Source of the DNA: DATIUV01 sp049322755
GTDB lineage: Bacteria > Pseudomonadota > Gammaproteobacteria > Burkholderiales > UBA6910
Direction: 5' to 3'
Assembly (NCBI GenBank): GCA_049322755.1
Contig: JBMOQX010000050.1
Span: forward strand, 1-54,341
Length of the DNA stretch: 54,341 nucleotides
In this document: piece by piece, positions 35,976 through 44,726 of the stretch
How positions within the stretch are numbered: the first letter of the stretch is position 1
Layout of the letters: every line of letters starts with the position of its first letter
Notes under the pieces: generated by a model
Database searches by the model: none
The model's input: only the letters and a program-made list of their open reading frames with translations
Told to the model about the DNA's origin: nothing
Program-made: the position numbers and the translations under genes

Positions 35976-36800
35976 ATGACCACCCAAGAAATGCTCGTCG
36001 AGCGCCACGCCATGGGCGAGCGCCAGCGCAAGTTCCGCCAGCAGTACATGTCCGAAGTGAGCCCGCTCTACAACGGCCCCGTGCACATCGGCGTGATCTA
36101 CGTCGTCGGCATCGCCGCGATCTGGTGGTGCGCGACGCGCCTCAGCAACGCCACCTGGGAGTGGCTGCTGGTGGTGCCGGTGTTCGTGTTCTCCAACCTG
36201 TTCGAGTGGTGGATCCACAAGTTCGTCATGCACCGCCTCAAGGACAAGTTCGCGCTGCGCGCGATCTACGACCGCCACACCCGCCAGCATCACGTGTACT
36301 TCTCCGACAACGAGATGACGGTAGATTCAACCCGCGAGTGGCGCATCATCTTCTTCCCCTGGCGCGCGCTGTTCACGTTCATGGCGCTGGGCACCCCGTT
36401 CGCGTTCCTGCTGGGCTGGCTAGTGAACCCCAACGCCGGCTACATCCTGATGATCACCATCATCGGCCAGTACCTGATCTACGAGACCTTCCACTACTGC
36501 TGCCACGTGCACGACAACTGGTTCGTGCGCAACATGCCGTTCGTCAACACCATCCGGCGCCATCACACGGTGCACCACAATCTGGGCATCATGATGGACA
36601 TCAACATGAACCTCACCTTTCCCATCGCCGACTGGCTGATGGGCACCAGCGATCTGGATCGCGGCCTGCTGGGGCACCTCTTCAACGGCTACAGCATGAA
36701 GCACCAGAAACCCGAGATCCGCGCCAAGATGCAGAGGTTCATCAACGACGAGCAGGCTGCGGCGAGTGTGATCGACAGCGTGGTGCGTCAGCCCGCCTGA
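35976..36800 (+). CDS. membrane di-iron fatty-acid hydroxylase / sterol desaturase superfamily protein
   Basis: This 274-residue protein has about four to five hydrophobic segments and the full set of His motifs of the FA_hydroxylase superfamily: HKFVMH (about residue 86), RHTRQHH (about 105), HYCCHVH (about 172) and HHTVHH (about 196). These should bind two iron atoms at the cytoplasmic side of the membrane for O2-dependent hydroxylation or desaturation. The ATG is preceded by AGGAGG. It is the first gene of an operon with a TRAP transporter and a PhyH dioxygenase, which suggests it oxidises an imported or membrane-associated compound. The substrate is unknown. Confidence 0.85.
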   Translation: MTTQEMLVERHAMGERQRKFRQQYMSEVSPLYNGPVHIGVIYVVGIAAIWWCATRLSNATWEWLLVVPVFVFSNLFEWWIHKFVMHRLKDKFALRAIYDRHTRQHHVYFSDNEMTVDSTREWRIIFFPWRALFTFMALGTPFAFLLGWLVNPNAGYILMITIIGQYLIYETFHYCCHVHDNWFVRNMPFVNTIRRHHTVHHNLGIMMDINMNLTFPIADWLMGTSDLDRGLLGHLFNGYSMKHQKPEIRAKMQRFINDEQAAASVIDSVVRQPA

Positions 36801-36853
36801 CTTTCCCGCCGGCGCAAACCGGGCACCCATCACAACCCAGAGGAGGAGAAACC

Positions 36854-37933
36854 ATGCAGCAGGGACGAAGAAAAGCAATCAAGGCGCTCGGCGCCACCGG
36901 AATGCTGGCGGCGCTCGCCGCCGCGCGCGACGCGGCGGCCCAGCAGGGCGGGCCGAGCTACAGCTTCAAGATGACCACCGGCTGGTCCGGCGGTCCGCTG
37001 ATGGACATCGGCGCCAAGGCCTTCGCCGAGCGCCTGGAATTCCTCTCCGGCGGGCGCATGAAGGTGCAGGTGTTTCCCGGCGGCGCGCTGGGCAACGCGC
37101 TGAAGGTCTCGGAAACGGTGAAGAACGGCATCGCCGAGATGGGCCACACCTGGATGGGTTACGACTGGGGCGCCGACCCCACCACCGTCGCGTTCGGCGG
37201 GTACGCCGGCAGCTTCAACTCCGAGTACATGCTGCACTGGATGTACGAGGCCGGCGGCACCGAGCTGCAGCGCCAGTTCCGCGACGAGAAGTTCGGCATC
37301 GTCTCCATGCCGCTTTTCATCCGCACGGCGGAGGTGTTCCTGCACTCGCGCAAGCCGGTGAAGAGCCTGGACGACCTCAAGGGCCTGAAGCTGCGCACGG
37401 CGGGCGCCTGGATCGAGATGTCCAAGGAGCTCGGGGCCTCCCCGGTGACCACGCCCGGCGGCGAGATCTACCCGGCGCTGGAGCGCGGCGTGATCGACGC
37501 CACCGAGTGGGGCACGCTGTGGGAGAACATCTCCCCGGGCTTCTACAAGGTGGCCAAGTACCTCATCATCCCGGGCGTGCACCAGCCCACCGCGCCGTTC
37601 GAGCTGTGCATCAACAAGGACGTCTGGGCCAAGCTCTCCGAGAACGACCGCAAACTGATCGAGCTCACCGCCAAGCTGGTGACCTACGAGACCTTCACCC
37701 GCATCGGCCAGGAGGACGCCAAGTCGCTCGACGTCTACAAGAAGGCCGGCAACGAGGTCGTCGACCTGGATCCGGAAGTCCAGTTCAGGGCGCGCGAGAT
37801 CGGCCTCGCCTGGGGCGACAGGACCGCGGCCGGCAACCCCTGGTTCGCCAGGGTGCACAAGAGCCAGCGCGAGTTCGAGGCGCTGTGGAAAGACGCGCCG
37901 CGCTATCGCAACGTGAAGACGCGGCGCGCCTGA
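36854..37933 (+). CDS. dctP: TRAP transporter substrate-binding protein (DctP family)
   Basis: This 359-residue periplasmic protein begins GRRKAIKALGATGMLAAL, a twin-arginine-like signal peptide. The DctP fold is shown by AFAERLEFLSGGRMKVQVFPGGALGN, LKGLKLRTAGAW and EIYPALERGVIDATEWG, the last containing the conserved segment near the carboxylate-binding Arg (KLRTAG). TRAP binding proteins nearly always bind carboxylates, so the substrate is probably an organic acid. The ATG follows AGGAGGAG. An attenuator-like hairpin lies between this gene and dctQ. Confidence 0.92.
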   Translation: MQQGRRKAIKALGATGMLAALAAARDAAAQQGGPSYSFKMTTGWSGGPLMDIGAKAFAERLEFLSGGRMKVQVFPGGALGNALKVSETVKNGIAEMGHTWMGYDWGADPTTVAFGGYAGSFNSEYMLHWMYEAGGTELQRQFRDEKFGIVSMPLFIRTAEVFLHSRKPVKSLDDLKGLKLRTAGAWIEMSKELGASPVTTPGGEIYPALERGVIDATEWGTLWENISPGFYKVAKYLIIPGVHQPTAPFELCINKDVWAKLSENDRKLIELTAKLVTYETFTRIGQEDAKSLDVYKKAGNEVVDLDPEVQFRAREIGLAWGDRTAAGNPWFARVHKSQREFEALWKDAPRYRNVKTRRA

Positions 37934-37949
37934 CGGCGGCGGCACGGCC

Positions 37950-37991
37950 AGCCGGCGGGAGCGCGCGCTAGAGGCGCCCCGCCGGCTTTTT
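37950..37991 (+). terminator. attenuator-like terminator between dctP and dctQ
   Basis: AGCCGGCGGG (37950-37959) pairs perfectly with CCCGCCGGCT (37978-37987), followed by TTTT and one more T. It lies 17 bases after the dctP stop. Partial termination here would give more binding protein than membrane subunits, a usual pattern for TRAP and ABC importers. Confidence 0.8.
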
Positions 37992-38047
37992 GTTGCGCCC
38001 GGCGGGTCCGGGCGCGCCAGCGCCCCCCAACTCGAAACGCGCTCGCC

Positions 38048-38569
38048 ATGCTCTCTTCCCTGTTGCGCTTTCTCGACCGCGTCACCGGCACCTCGGGCGC
38101 CGTGGTCGCCTGGCTGGTCATCCCGCTCATCGCCGCCAGCTGCTTCGAGGTGTTCTCCCGCTACGTGCTCAACGAGCCGACGCTGTGGGCGTTCGAAGTG
38201 GGCTACATGGTGATGGGTACCCATTTCCTCGTCGGCATGGCCTACACGCTGCGTGAAAACGAGCACGTGCGCGTCGACCTGATCTACGCGCGCCTCTCGC
38301 CCAGGCTGCAGGCGCTGGTGGACAGCTTCACCTACCTGGTGCTGCTGCTGCCGCTCACGCTCTGGCTTTCGACCAGCCTGTGGGACAAGGTCGTGAAGGC
38401 CTACGAGAGCCAGGAGCGCTCGGGCATGTCGGCATTCAATCCGCTGATCTGGCCCTACCGGGCGGTATTTTTCACCGCCTTCGTGCTGCTGAGCCTCCAG
38501 ACCCTCGCCCAGCTGATCCGCTGTTACCAGGCTTTCATCGCCGGGGACGGCAGCGGGAAGACGCGATGA
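38048..38569 (+). CDS. dctQ: TRAP transporter small membrane subunit (DctQ)
   Basis: This 173-residue protein has four hydrophobic segments. FEVFSRYVLNEPTLWAFEVGYMVMG and LRENEHVRVDLIYARL are conserved DctQ features. Its stop overlaps the dctM start by four bases (ATGA). It forms the membrane complex with DctM and receives substrate from the DctP protein encoded upstream. Confidence 0.92.
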   Translation: MLSSLLRFLDRVTGTSGAVVAWLVIPLIAASCFEVFSRYVLNEPTLWAFEVGYMVMGTHFLVGMAYTLRENEHVRVDLIYARLSPRLQALVDSFTYLVLLLPLTLWLSTSLWDKVVKAYESQERSGMSAFNPLIWPYRAVFFTAFVLLSLQTLAQLIRCYQAFIAGDGSGKTR

Positions 38570-39888
38570 GCGAATACCTGCCGCTGTTCATGCTGCTGGC
38601 GATGTTCGTGCTGATCTTCGCCGGCGTCCACGTCGCGTTCGCGCTGATGGGCACCGCGCTGGCCTTCGGCTTCGCCATCTTCCAGGGCGCGGTGATCTTC
38701 CAGTTCATGGAGAAGATCGAGGACATCGCCTCCAACTACGTGCTGGCGGCGGTGCCCCTGTTCGTGTTCATGGGCACCATGCTGGAACGCTCGGGGATCG
38801 CCGAGCAGCTGTTCGAGGCGGTGCACCTGTGGACCCGCCGGCTTCCGGGCGGCCTGGCGCTGGGCACGGTGATCATGTGCGTGATCTTCGCCGCCTCCAC
38901 CGGCGTCATCGGCGCCACCGAGACGGTGGTGGGCCTGCTGGCGATCCCGGCGATGATGAAGTACGGCTACGACAAGCCCCTCATCTGCGGCACCATCTGC
39001 GCCGGGGGGTCGCTGGGCACCATCATCCCGCCGTCGGTGGTGGTGGTGGTGCTGGGGCCGGTGGCGAACGTCTCGGTGGGCGACCTCATGGTGGGCATGA
39101 TCTTCCCCGGACTGATCATGGCCGGGCTCTACGTGCTCTACATCCTGGCGCTGTGCCTCGTCCGCCCGGAGGCCGGGCCGCGCATCCCGCCCAGCCCCGA
39201 CGACCCGCCGCTGGCGACGCGACTGAAGACCACCGCCCACGCGCTGGTGCCGCCGCTGATCATGATCTTCGCCGTGCTGGGCTCGATCATGCTGGGCTGG
39301 GCGGCGCCCACCGAGGCCGCCGCGCTGGGCGCATTCGGCGCGATTCTGCTGACGATGTTCTACCGCAAATTCAGCTTGGCGACGCTGAAGGACTCGGCGA
39401 TGAAGACGCTGCGCATCACCTCCATGATCATGGCGATCCTGCTGGGCGGCACCATCTTCACCGGGGTGTTCTTCGCCGGCGGCGGCATCAACCTGACCAA
39501 CCAGCTGGTGGCGCACCTGGACCTGGGGCCGTGGGGGCTGCTGTTCCTGCTGCTGGGCATCTGCTTCCTGGCCGGCTTCGTGCTCGACTGGATCTCGATC
39601 CTGCTGATCTTCATCCCGATCTTCATGCCGCTGGTGAACGCCGCCGGCTTCAACCCGGTGTGGTTCTGCATCCTGTTCCTGATCATCATCCAGACCAGCT
39701 ATCTCACGCCGCCGCTGGCGCCGGCCATTTTCTACCTGCGCGGCATCGCGCCGGCGTCGATCACGCTGCTGCACATGTACCGGGGGGTAGTGCCGTTCAT
39801 CCTGCTGCAGATCGTGACGCTGGTCGCGGTCATGACCTTCCCGCAAACCGTTCTCTGGCTGCCGGAGAAAGTGCTCGGTTTCCGGTAG
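38566..39888 (+). CDS. dctM: TRAP transporter large permease (DctM)
   Basis: This 440-residue protein has 11-12 hydrophobic segments. AAVPLFVFMGTMLERSGIAEQLF, GGSLGTIIPPSVVVVVLGPV and the C-terminal GFVLDWISILLIFIPIF are typical DctM motifs. It is the sodium- or proton-driven translocating subunit. Translation is coupled to dctQ through ATGA, and it is followed 24 bases later by the PhyH gene, so import and first catabolic steps are likely co-expressed. Confidence 0.93.
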   Translation: MSEYLPLFMLLAMFVLIFAGVHVAFALMGTALAFGFAIFQGAVIFQFMEKIEDIASNYVLAAVPLFVFMGTMLERSGIAEQLFEAVHLWTRRLPGGLALGTVIMCVIFAASTGVIGATETVVGLLAIPAMMKYGYDKPLICGTICAGGSLGTIIPPSVVVVVLGPVANVSVGDLMVGMIFPGLIMAGLYVLYILALCLVRPEAGPRIPPSPDDPPLATRLKTTAHALVPPLIMIFAVLGSIMLGWAAPTEAAALGAFGAILLTMFYRKFSLATLKDSAMKTLRITSMIMAILLGGTIFTGVFFAGGGINLTNQLVAHLDLGPWGLLFLLLGICFLAGFVLDWISILLIFIPIFMPLVNAAGFNPVWFCILFLIIIQTSYLTPPLAPAIFYLRGIAPASITLLHMYRGVVPFILLQIVTLVAVMTFPQTVLWLPEKVLGFR

Positions 39889-39912
39889 CCGCATCGCCAC
39901 GGAGGTGACCCC

Positions 39913-40818
39913 ATGACACCCGAACAAGTCCTGTCCCATCCGCCCCGGGTTCTCACCCGGGAGCAGCGCGAGTTCTACTTCGCCAACGGCTACCTGCTGC
40001 TGGAGCGTATCATCCCCGAGGAATGGCTCGCGCGCCTGCGCGCGGCCACCGACGAGATGGTGGAGCGCAGCCGCGCGATCGCGAAATCGGACGCTATCTT
40101 CGACCTGGAGCCCGACCATCGTCCCGACGCGCCGCGCCTGCGCCGCGTGTCGAACCCGGTCGAACAGCACCCGACGTTCTGGGAATACTGTTCCCGGTCG
40201 CTGCTCGGCGACGTCGTCGCGGACCTGGTGGGCCCTGACGTCAAGTTCCACCACTCCAAGCTCAACTTCAAGTGGGCCCGGGGCGGCGAGGAGGTGAAGT
40301 GGCACTACGACATCGGCTTCTGGCCCCACACCAACTACTCGCCGCTGACGCTGGGCACCTATCTCTACGATTGCGGCATGGACCAGGGGCCGCTGGGGGT
40401 GCTGCCCGGCAGCCACGAGATCGAGCCGATGTTTTCGCAATACGACGACCAGGGCGAATGGATCGGCTGCCTGAAACCTGCCGACACCGCGAAGCTGGAT
40501 CTGTCGAAGGCCGTGTTCCTGCCGGGGCCGGCGGGGTCGATCACGATCCACAACTGCCGCACGCTGCACTATTCGGCCAGGAACCGCTCCGACCTGGGGC
40601 GGCCGCTGCTGCTGTTCGCCTATTCCTCAGCCGACGCGTTCCCCTACACCGTCAACCCGATCCGCTCCAGGTACGACCAGACCATCATCCGCGGCCAGCC
40701 GGCGCGCTGGGCGCACCACGACCCGCGGCCCTGCCTGATGCCGCCGGACTGGTCGGGCGGCTACACGTCCATCTTCGCCCTGCAACAGGAGGAGGCGAAG
40801 AAGCAGGCGGCGATGTGA
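39913..40818 (+). CDS. phytanoyl-CoA dioxygenase (PhyH) family protein
   Basis: This 301-residue non-haem iron, 2-oxoglutarate-dependent oxygenase has its iron site at His131 and Asp133 (WHYDIGF), with distal His219 (TLHYSARN) and Arg230 (GRPLLLF) for 2-oxoglutarate. FYFANGYLLLERIIP opens the fold. Members hydroxylate small molecules or lipids, or demethylate. It has no signal peptide, so it is cytosolic. In an operon with a carboxylate importer it may hydroxylate the imported compound. It is the second O2-dependent iron enzyme in the unit after the membrane hydroxylase. A GGAGG site precedes the ATG. Confidence 0.9.
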   Translation: MTPEQVLSHPPRVLTREQREFYFANGYLLLERIIPEEWLARLRAATDEMVERSRAIAKSDAIFDLEPDHRPDAPRLRRVSNPVEQHPTFWEYCSRSLLGDVVADLVGPDVKFHHSKLNFKWARGGEEVKWHYDIGFWPHTNYSPLTLGTYLYDCGMDQGPLGVLPGSHEIEPMFSQYDDQGEWIGCLKPADTAKLDLSKAVFLPGPAGSITIHNCRTLHYSARNRSDLGRPLLLFAYSSADAFPYTVNPIRSRYDQTIIRGQPARWAHHDPRPCLMPPDWSGGYTSIFALQQEEAKKQAAM

Positions 40819-40852
40819 GCGCCGCGGCGCGCGTCCGGGCGGGAGCCGGCCG

Positions 40853-42184
40853 ATGAACGCGGTGGACCGGCGCGACGGCCTGCGGGTCGACACCGACGTC
40901 GTCGTCGCCGGCGGCGGCGCCGCGGGCGTGGCGGCGGCGGTGACCGCCGCGCGCCAGGGTCTGCGGGTGGCGCTGGTGGAGCGCTACGGCTTCTGCGGCG
41001 GCGGCGCGGTGGCGGGCCTCTCGGGCACCGTCTGCGGACTGTACCTCGCGCGCGACGGCGCCGCCGCTCCCGAACAGGTGGTGTTCGGCTTTGCCGACGA
41101 GTTCGTCCGGCTGCTCGCGTCCCGCGGCGGGCTCACGCCGGCGGTGCGCTACGGCAAGACCTGGACCCACGTCCACGATCCGCTGGTGTGGCGCGAGGCG
41201 GCGGACCACCTGCTGCGGGAGGCGGGCGTCCAGGTGTTCCTCCACAGCACCGTGACCGACGTGCTGCTGGACGGCGACCGCGTCGCGGGCCTGCTGGCCT
41301 ACAACAAGCAGGGCAAGCTGGAGATCCGTGCGCGCGTGACGATCGACGCCAGCGGCGACGCCGACCTGGCGGCGATGGCGGGCTTCCCCACCTTCGTCGG
41401 CGACGACGGCCGGGTGCAGAATCCCACCATGATCTTCCGCCTCGGCGGCGTCGATACCGGGCGCTTCCTGGCGGCGTACGGAGACGACACCATCATGCCG
41501 GAGGCGGTGTCCGAGCTGCTGCGCAAGTACCACGGCAACGGCTACGTGCTGCCGCGGGCCAAGATCTGGCTGTTCACGACGCCGCGCCCGCGCGAGCTGC
41601 TGTGCAATTGCACGCGCGTGATCGGCCCCGACGGGCGCGAGCTCAACACGCTTTTCGCCGCCGATTTCACCGACGCCGAGATCGAGGGCCGCCGCCAGGT
41701 GCGCGAGTACGCGCGCTTCTTCCGCGACCACCTGGCCGGCTGCGAGGCGAGTTTCGTCAACGACACCGGCGTGCAGGTGGGCGTGCGCCAGACGCGCCAG
41801 GGGCTGGGCACGGCGCTGCTGGCCAACGACGACGTGGTGTCCGCGCGCAAGTTCGCCGACGGTATCGCGCGCTCGCCCTGGCCCATCGAGCTGCACGCCG
41901 GCCAGAAGCCGCGCGTGGAGTGGATCCTGGACGACTTCTACGAGGTGCCCTACGGCTGCTTCGTGCCCCGGCGCGGTGAAGGCCTGCTGCTGGCGGGGCG
42001 CTGCCTGTCGGCGCAGCACGAGGCGGTGGCTTCCGCCCGCGTCACGGCGCAGTGCTTCAGCTACGGGCACGCCGCCGGCCACGCGGCGGCGATGTGCCTC
42101 GAGGCCGGCGTTGAACCGCGCGCGCTGAGCGGCGCGGACCTGCGCGGGCGGCTCAACCGCGACGGCGCGCGCCTGGACGATTGA
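40853..42184 (+). CDS. FAD-dependent oxidoreductase (FAD_oxidored family)
   Basis: This 443-residue flavoprotein begins with the dinucleotide motif VVVAGGGAAGVAAAVTAARQG (about residues 16-36), continues with LVERYGFCGGGAVAGLSG, and has a conserved VTIDASGDADLAAMAGFP. The C-terminal GLLLAGRCLSAQHEAVASARV binds FAD. Such proteins (PF12831) include dehydrogenases of unknown substrate associated with transporters and sugar or hydroxy-acid catabolism. A Cys pair in ELLCNCTR (near residue 246) is notable. It lies 34 bases after the PhyH gene and 18 bases before the dehydratase. Confidence 0.85.
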   Translation: MNAVDRRDGLRVDTDVVVAGGGAAGVAAAVTAARQGLRVALVERYGFCGGGAVAGLSGTVCGLYLARDGAAAPEQVVFGFADEFVRLLASRGGLTPAVRYGKTWTHVHDPLVWREAADHLLREAGVQVFLHSTVTDVLLDGDRVAGLLAYNKQGKLEIRARVTIDASGDADLAAMAGFPTFVGDDGRVQNPTMIFRLGGVDTGRFLAAYGDDTIMPEAVSELLRKYHGNGYVLPRAKIWLFTTPRPRELLCNCTRVIGPDGRELNTLFAADFTDAEIEGRRQVREYARFFRDHLAGCEASFVNDTGVQVGVRQTRQGLGTALLANDDVVSARKFADGIARSPWPIELHAGQKPRVEWILDDFYEVPYGCFVPRRGEGLLLAGRCLSAQHEAVASARVTAQCFSYGHAAGHAAAMCLEAGVEPRALSGADLRGRLNRDGARLDD

Positions 42185-42202
42185 CGGGCCGAGAGGCGAA
42201 CG

Positions 42203-43885
42203 ATGAAGAAAAAACTGCGCAGCGTGTTCGAGCCCGGCACCACCCGCTGGGCGGTGCGCCGGGCCCAGTGGCTGGCCATGGGGCTCGCCGAGGAGGACTT
42301 CCACAAGCCCAAGGTGGCGGTGGTCAACTCGTCGTCGAAGCTCTCGGTCTGCTACCAGCACCTGGACGACGTGTCGCGGGCGGTGCAGCAGGCCGTCCGC
42401 GCCGCCGGCGGCGTGCCGTTCGAGGTCCGCACCGTCGCGCCGTCCGACTTCGTCACCAGCGCCGGGCGCCAGGGCCGCTACCTGATGCCGAGCCGCGACC
42501 TGCTGGTGAACGACGTCGAGGTGCAGGTGGAAGGCGCGGAGCTGGACGGCATGGTGCTGCTCGCCTCCTGCGACAAGACCACGCCCGGGCAGCTGATGGC
42601 GGCGGGACGGCTCGACCTGCCGGCCATTGTCGTCACCTGCGGCTACCAGCTCGGCGGCGAGTGCGGCGGCCGGCTGGCCGACATCGAGGAAGTGTACAAG
42701 GCGGTGGGCACGGTGAAGGCCGGGCGCATGACGGTGGCCGAGCTGGAGGACATGACGCGCCACGCAATCCAGGGCCCCGGCGTCTGCGCGGGACTCGCCA
42801 CCGCCAACACGATGCATGTGCTGGCCGAGGCGCTGGGCATGGCGCTGCCGGGCAGCGCGCCGATCCGCGCCGGCAGCCCGCGCCTTTACCAGCTGGCCGA
42901 GGCGGCGGGCCGCCGCATCGTCGCCATGATCGGGGAAGATCTGCGGCCGCGCGCGGTGATGACGCCGGCGGCGTTTCGCAACGCGCTCACCGTGGCGGTG
43001 GCCACCGGCGGCTCGGTCAACTGCGTGCGCCACCTGATCGCCACCGCGGTGGAAAGCGAATGTCCGGTGGACGTCATCGCCGAGCTGGAGCGCATTTCCG
43101 CCAAGGTGCCGCAGCTCACCCGCGTGCGGCCCAACGGCCCCGACCGCATCGAGGACCTGGAGCGCGCCGGCGGCTGCGCCGGCGTGATGCGCGAGCTGCG
43201 GCCGCTGCTGGAGCTGGACGCGCTCACCGTGAGCGGCCGGCGCCTCGGCGAGGTGCTGGACGCAACGCCGGCGCCCGATGCGACGGTGATCCGTCCGCTC
43301 GCCCAGCCCTTCCGCGCCGAGCCCGGGCTGATCGTGATCCGCGGCAACCTGGCGCCCGACGGCGCCATCGTCAAGCTCTCGGCGGTGCCGGAGTCGGTGC
43401 GCCGCTTCGCCGGCGCGGCGCGCGTGTTCGACGACGAGAACCGCGCCATCGCCGGCCTTCAGGACGGCAGCGTGCGCCGCGGCGACGTGGTGGTGCTGCG
43501 CATGCTGGGCCCCAAGGGCGGCCCCGGCACCGTGTTCGCCGCCAGCTTCATGGCCGCGCTGGTGGGCGCCGGCCTCGGCGAGCACGTGGCGGTGGTGACC
43601 GACGGCGAGCTCTCGGGGCTCAACAGCGGCATCACCATCGGCCAGGTGATGCCGGAGGCGGCGGAGGGCGGGCCGCTGGGCGTGGTGCGCGACGGCGATG
43701 CCGTGGTCATCGACCTCACGCAACGCACCATCCGCCTCGATCTCCCCGACGGCGAACTCGAGCGCCGCCTCGCCGCCTACGTACCGGCGCTGGCGCCGGC
43801 CCGCCCCGGCTGGCTCGCCCTCTACCGCGAGCTGGTGCAGCCTCTATCCCGCGGCGCCGTGCTGGGCCGCCGCGACCCGCCTTAA
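42203..43885 (+). CDS. IlvD/Edd-family dehydratase
   Basis: This 560-residue protein keeps the three iron-sulfur Cys residues of the family: Cys50 (SVCYQHL), Cys123 (SCDKTTPG, with the carbamylated Lys equivalent) and Cys195 (GVCAGLATANTM). The C-terminal catalytic Ser lies in TDGELSGLNSG, and the later segments are GPKGGPG and GQVMPEAAEGGPL. Substrate-contact loops differ from canonical IlvD (ASCDKTTPG, SDFVTSAG), so it is probably a dehydratase of another 2,3-dihydroxy acid or sugar acid rather than the valine-pathway enzyme. It ends the second unit of the regulon. Its product would be a 2-keto acid. Confidence 0.83.
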   Translation: MKKKLRSVFEPGTTRWAVRRAQWLAMGLAEEDFHKPKVAVVNSSSKLSVCYQHLDDVSRAVQQAVRAAGGVPFEVRTVAPSDFVTSAGRQGRYLMPSRDLLVNDVEVQVEGAELDGMVLLASCDKTTPGQLMAAGRLDLPAIVVTCGYQLGGECGGRLADIEEVYKAVGTVKAGRMTVAELEDMTRHAIQGPGVCAGLATANTMHVLAEALGMALPGSAPIRAGSPRLYQLAEAAGRRIVAMIGEDLRPRAVMTPAAFRNALTVAVATGGSVNCVRHLIATAVESECPVDVIAELERISAKVPQLTRVRPNGPDRIEDLERAGGCAGVMRELRPLLELDALTVSGRRLGEVLDATPAPDATVIRPLAQPFRAEPGLIVIRGNLAPDGAIVKLSAVPESVRRFAGAARVFDDENRAIAGLQDGSVRRGDVVVLRMLGPKGGPGTVFAASFMAALVGAGLGEHVAVVTDGELSGLNSGITIGQVMPEAAEGGPLGVVRDGDAVVIDLTQRTIRLDLPDGELERRLAAYVPALAPARPGWLALYRELVQPLSRGAVLGRRDPP

Positions 43886-43928
43886 GCCGCCCTCCCCGCC
43901 CTCCGCCCGCCGCCGCGGCGGGCGGGAG

Positions 43929-43944
43929 TTTGATCCAGATCAAA
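43929..43944 (+). promoter_or_regulatory. FNR/CRP-type binding site (TTGAT-N4-ATCAA)
   Basis: TTTGATC-CA-GATCAAA is a perfect 16-base palindrome that contains the full FNR/ANR/FixK half-sites TTGAT and ATCAA with four bases between. Its centre is 115 bases before the corrinoid-protein start and about 60 bases before the likely transcription start if TAATAT at 43984-43989 is the -10. That fits a class I activator position. Confidence 0.72.
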
Positions 43945-43985
43945 CAAGCGTCGAATGCCGGTTGACGCCGCCGCCGGCGCCTCTA

Positions 43986-44002
43986 ATATATCAGTTGCAT
44001 AT
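43986..44002 (-). promoter_or_regulatory. GntR-type operator, copy 3 (inverted)
   Basis: On the minus strand this reads ATATGC-AACTG-ATATAT and continues TAG, as in copy 2. On the plus strand it overlaps or directly follows the probable -10 (TAATAT, 43984-43989), a position expected for repression. It lies 50 bases before the corrinoid-protein start. Together with copies 1 and 2 it ties the methyltransferase operon to the regulator at 35059. Confidence 0.7.
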
Positions 44003-44051
44003 GAGCGTTCGCCGGCGACGCCGGCAGCACCCGAGGAGAGGAGAAGCGGCA

Positions 44052-44690
44052 ATGTCGGACCACATCGCGACGCTGAAGGACCTGGTCGTGCGGGGCAAGA
44101 AGAACGAGGCGGTGGAGGCGGTGAAGCAGGCGCTGGCCGCCGGCGACGACCCCGGCGCCATCATGAAGGACGGGCTCATCGCCGCCATGTCGGTGGTGGG
44201 ACAGAAGTACTCCAGCGGCGAGTACTTCCTGCCGCAGATGATGATCGCCGCCCGCGCCATGACCACCGCGCTGGACGTTCTTAAGCCGCACCTGCTGGGC
44301 GATGCCGCGTCGCAAAAGAAGGAAAAGGCGGTGATCGGCACGGTGGCGGGCGACTTCCACGACATCGGCAAGAACATCGTCAAGATGATGCTGGAAGGCG
44401 CCGGCTACGAGGTGGTGGACCTGGGCGTGGACGTAGCGCCGGAAGCGTTCGTCGACGCGGTCAGGCGCGAGTCGCCGCGCTTCGTGCTGATGAGCGCCCT
44501 GATCACCCTCACCATGGAGAGCATGCGCCGCACCGTGGCGGCGCTGCAGGAGGCCGGCGTGCGCGCGAGCGTCAAGGTCGGCATCGGCGGCGCGCCGGTG
44601 ACGCAGAAGTTCGCCAACGAGATCGGCGCCGATTTCTACACCGAGGACGCCTACGGCTGCGTCGAAACCTGCAACCGCCTCGCCGCCTGA
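44052..44690 (+). CDS. corrinoid-binding methyl carrier protein (MtaC/MtbC type)
   Basis: This 212-residue protein has an N-terminal helical cap (about 1-85) and a C-terminal B12-binding domain (about 90-212). The base-off/His-on motif is DFHDIG (Asp101-x-His103-x-x-Gly106), followed by LMSALITLTMESM and KVGIGGAPV, both part of the cobalamin-binding site. It carries the methyl group as methylcobalamin between a substrate methyltransferase and a methyl-THF methyltransferase. It is the first gene of the third unit, and the downstream gene at 44727 is likely its substrate methyltransferase. Confidence 0.93.
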   Translation: MSDHIATLKDLVVRGKKNEAVEAVKQALAAGDDPGAIMKDGLIAAMSVVGQKYSSGEYFLPQMMIAARAMTTALDVLKPHLLGDAASQKKEKAVIGTVAGDFHDIGKNIVKMMLEGAGYEVVDLGVDVAPEAFVDAVRRESPRFVLMSALITLTMESMRRTVAALQEAGVRASVKVGIGGAPVTQKFANEIGADFYTEDAYGCVETCNRLAA

Positions 44691-44726
44691 ACGCGGCGCC
44701 GCGACCAACCCGGCCGGAGAACCCGC

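Noticed and set aside
40685..43723. 1012-residue minus-strand frame
   Set aside because: It is antisense to the FAD oxidoreductase and dehydratase genes, with low-complexity Ala/Arg/His composition typical of shadow frames in GC-rich DNA.
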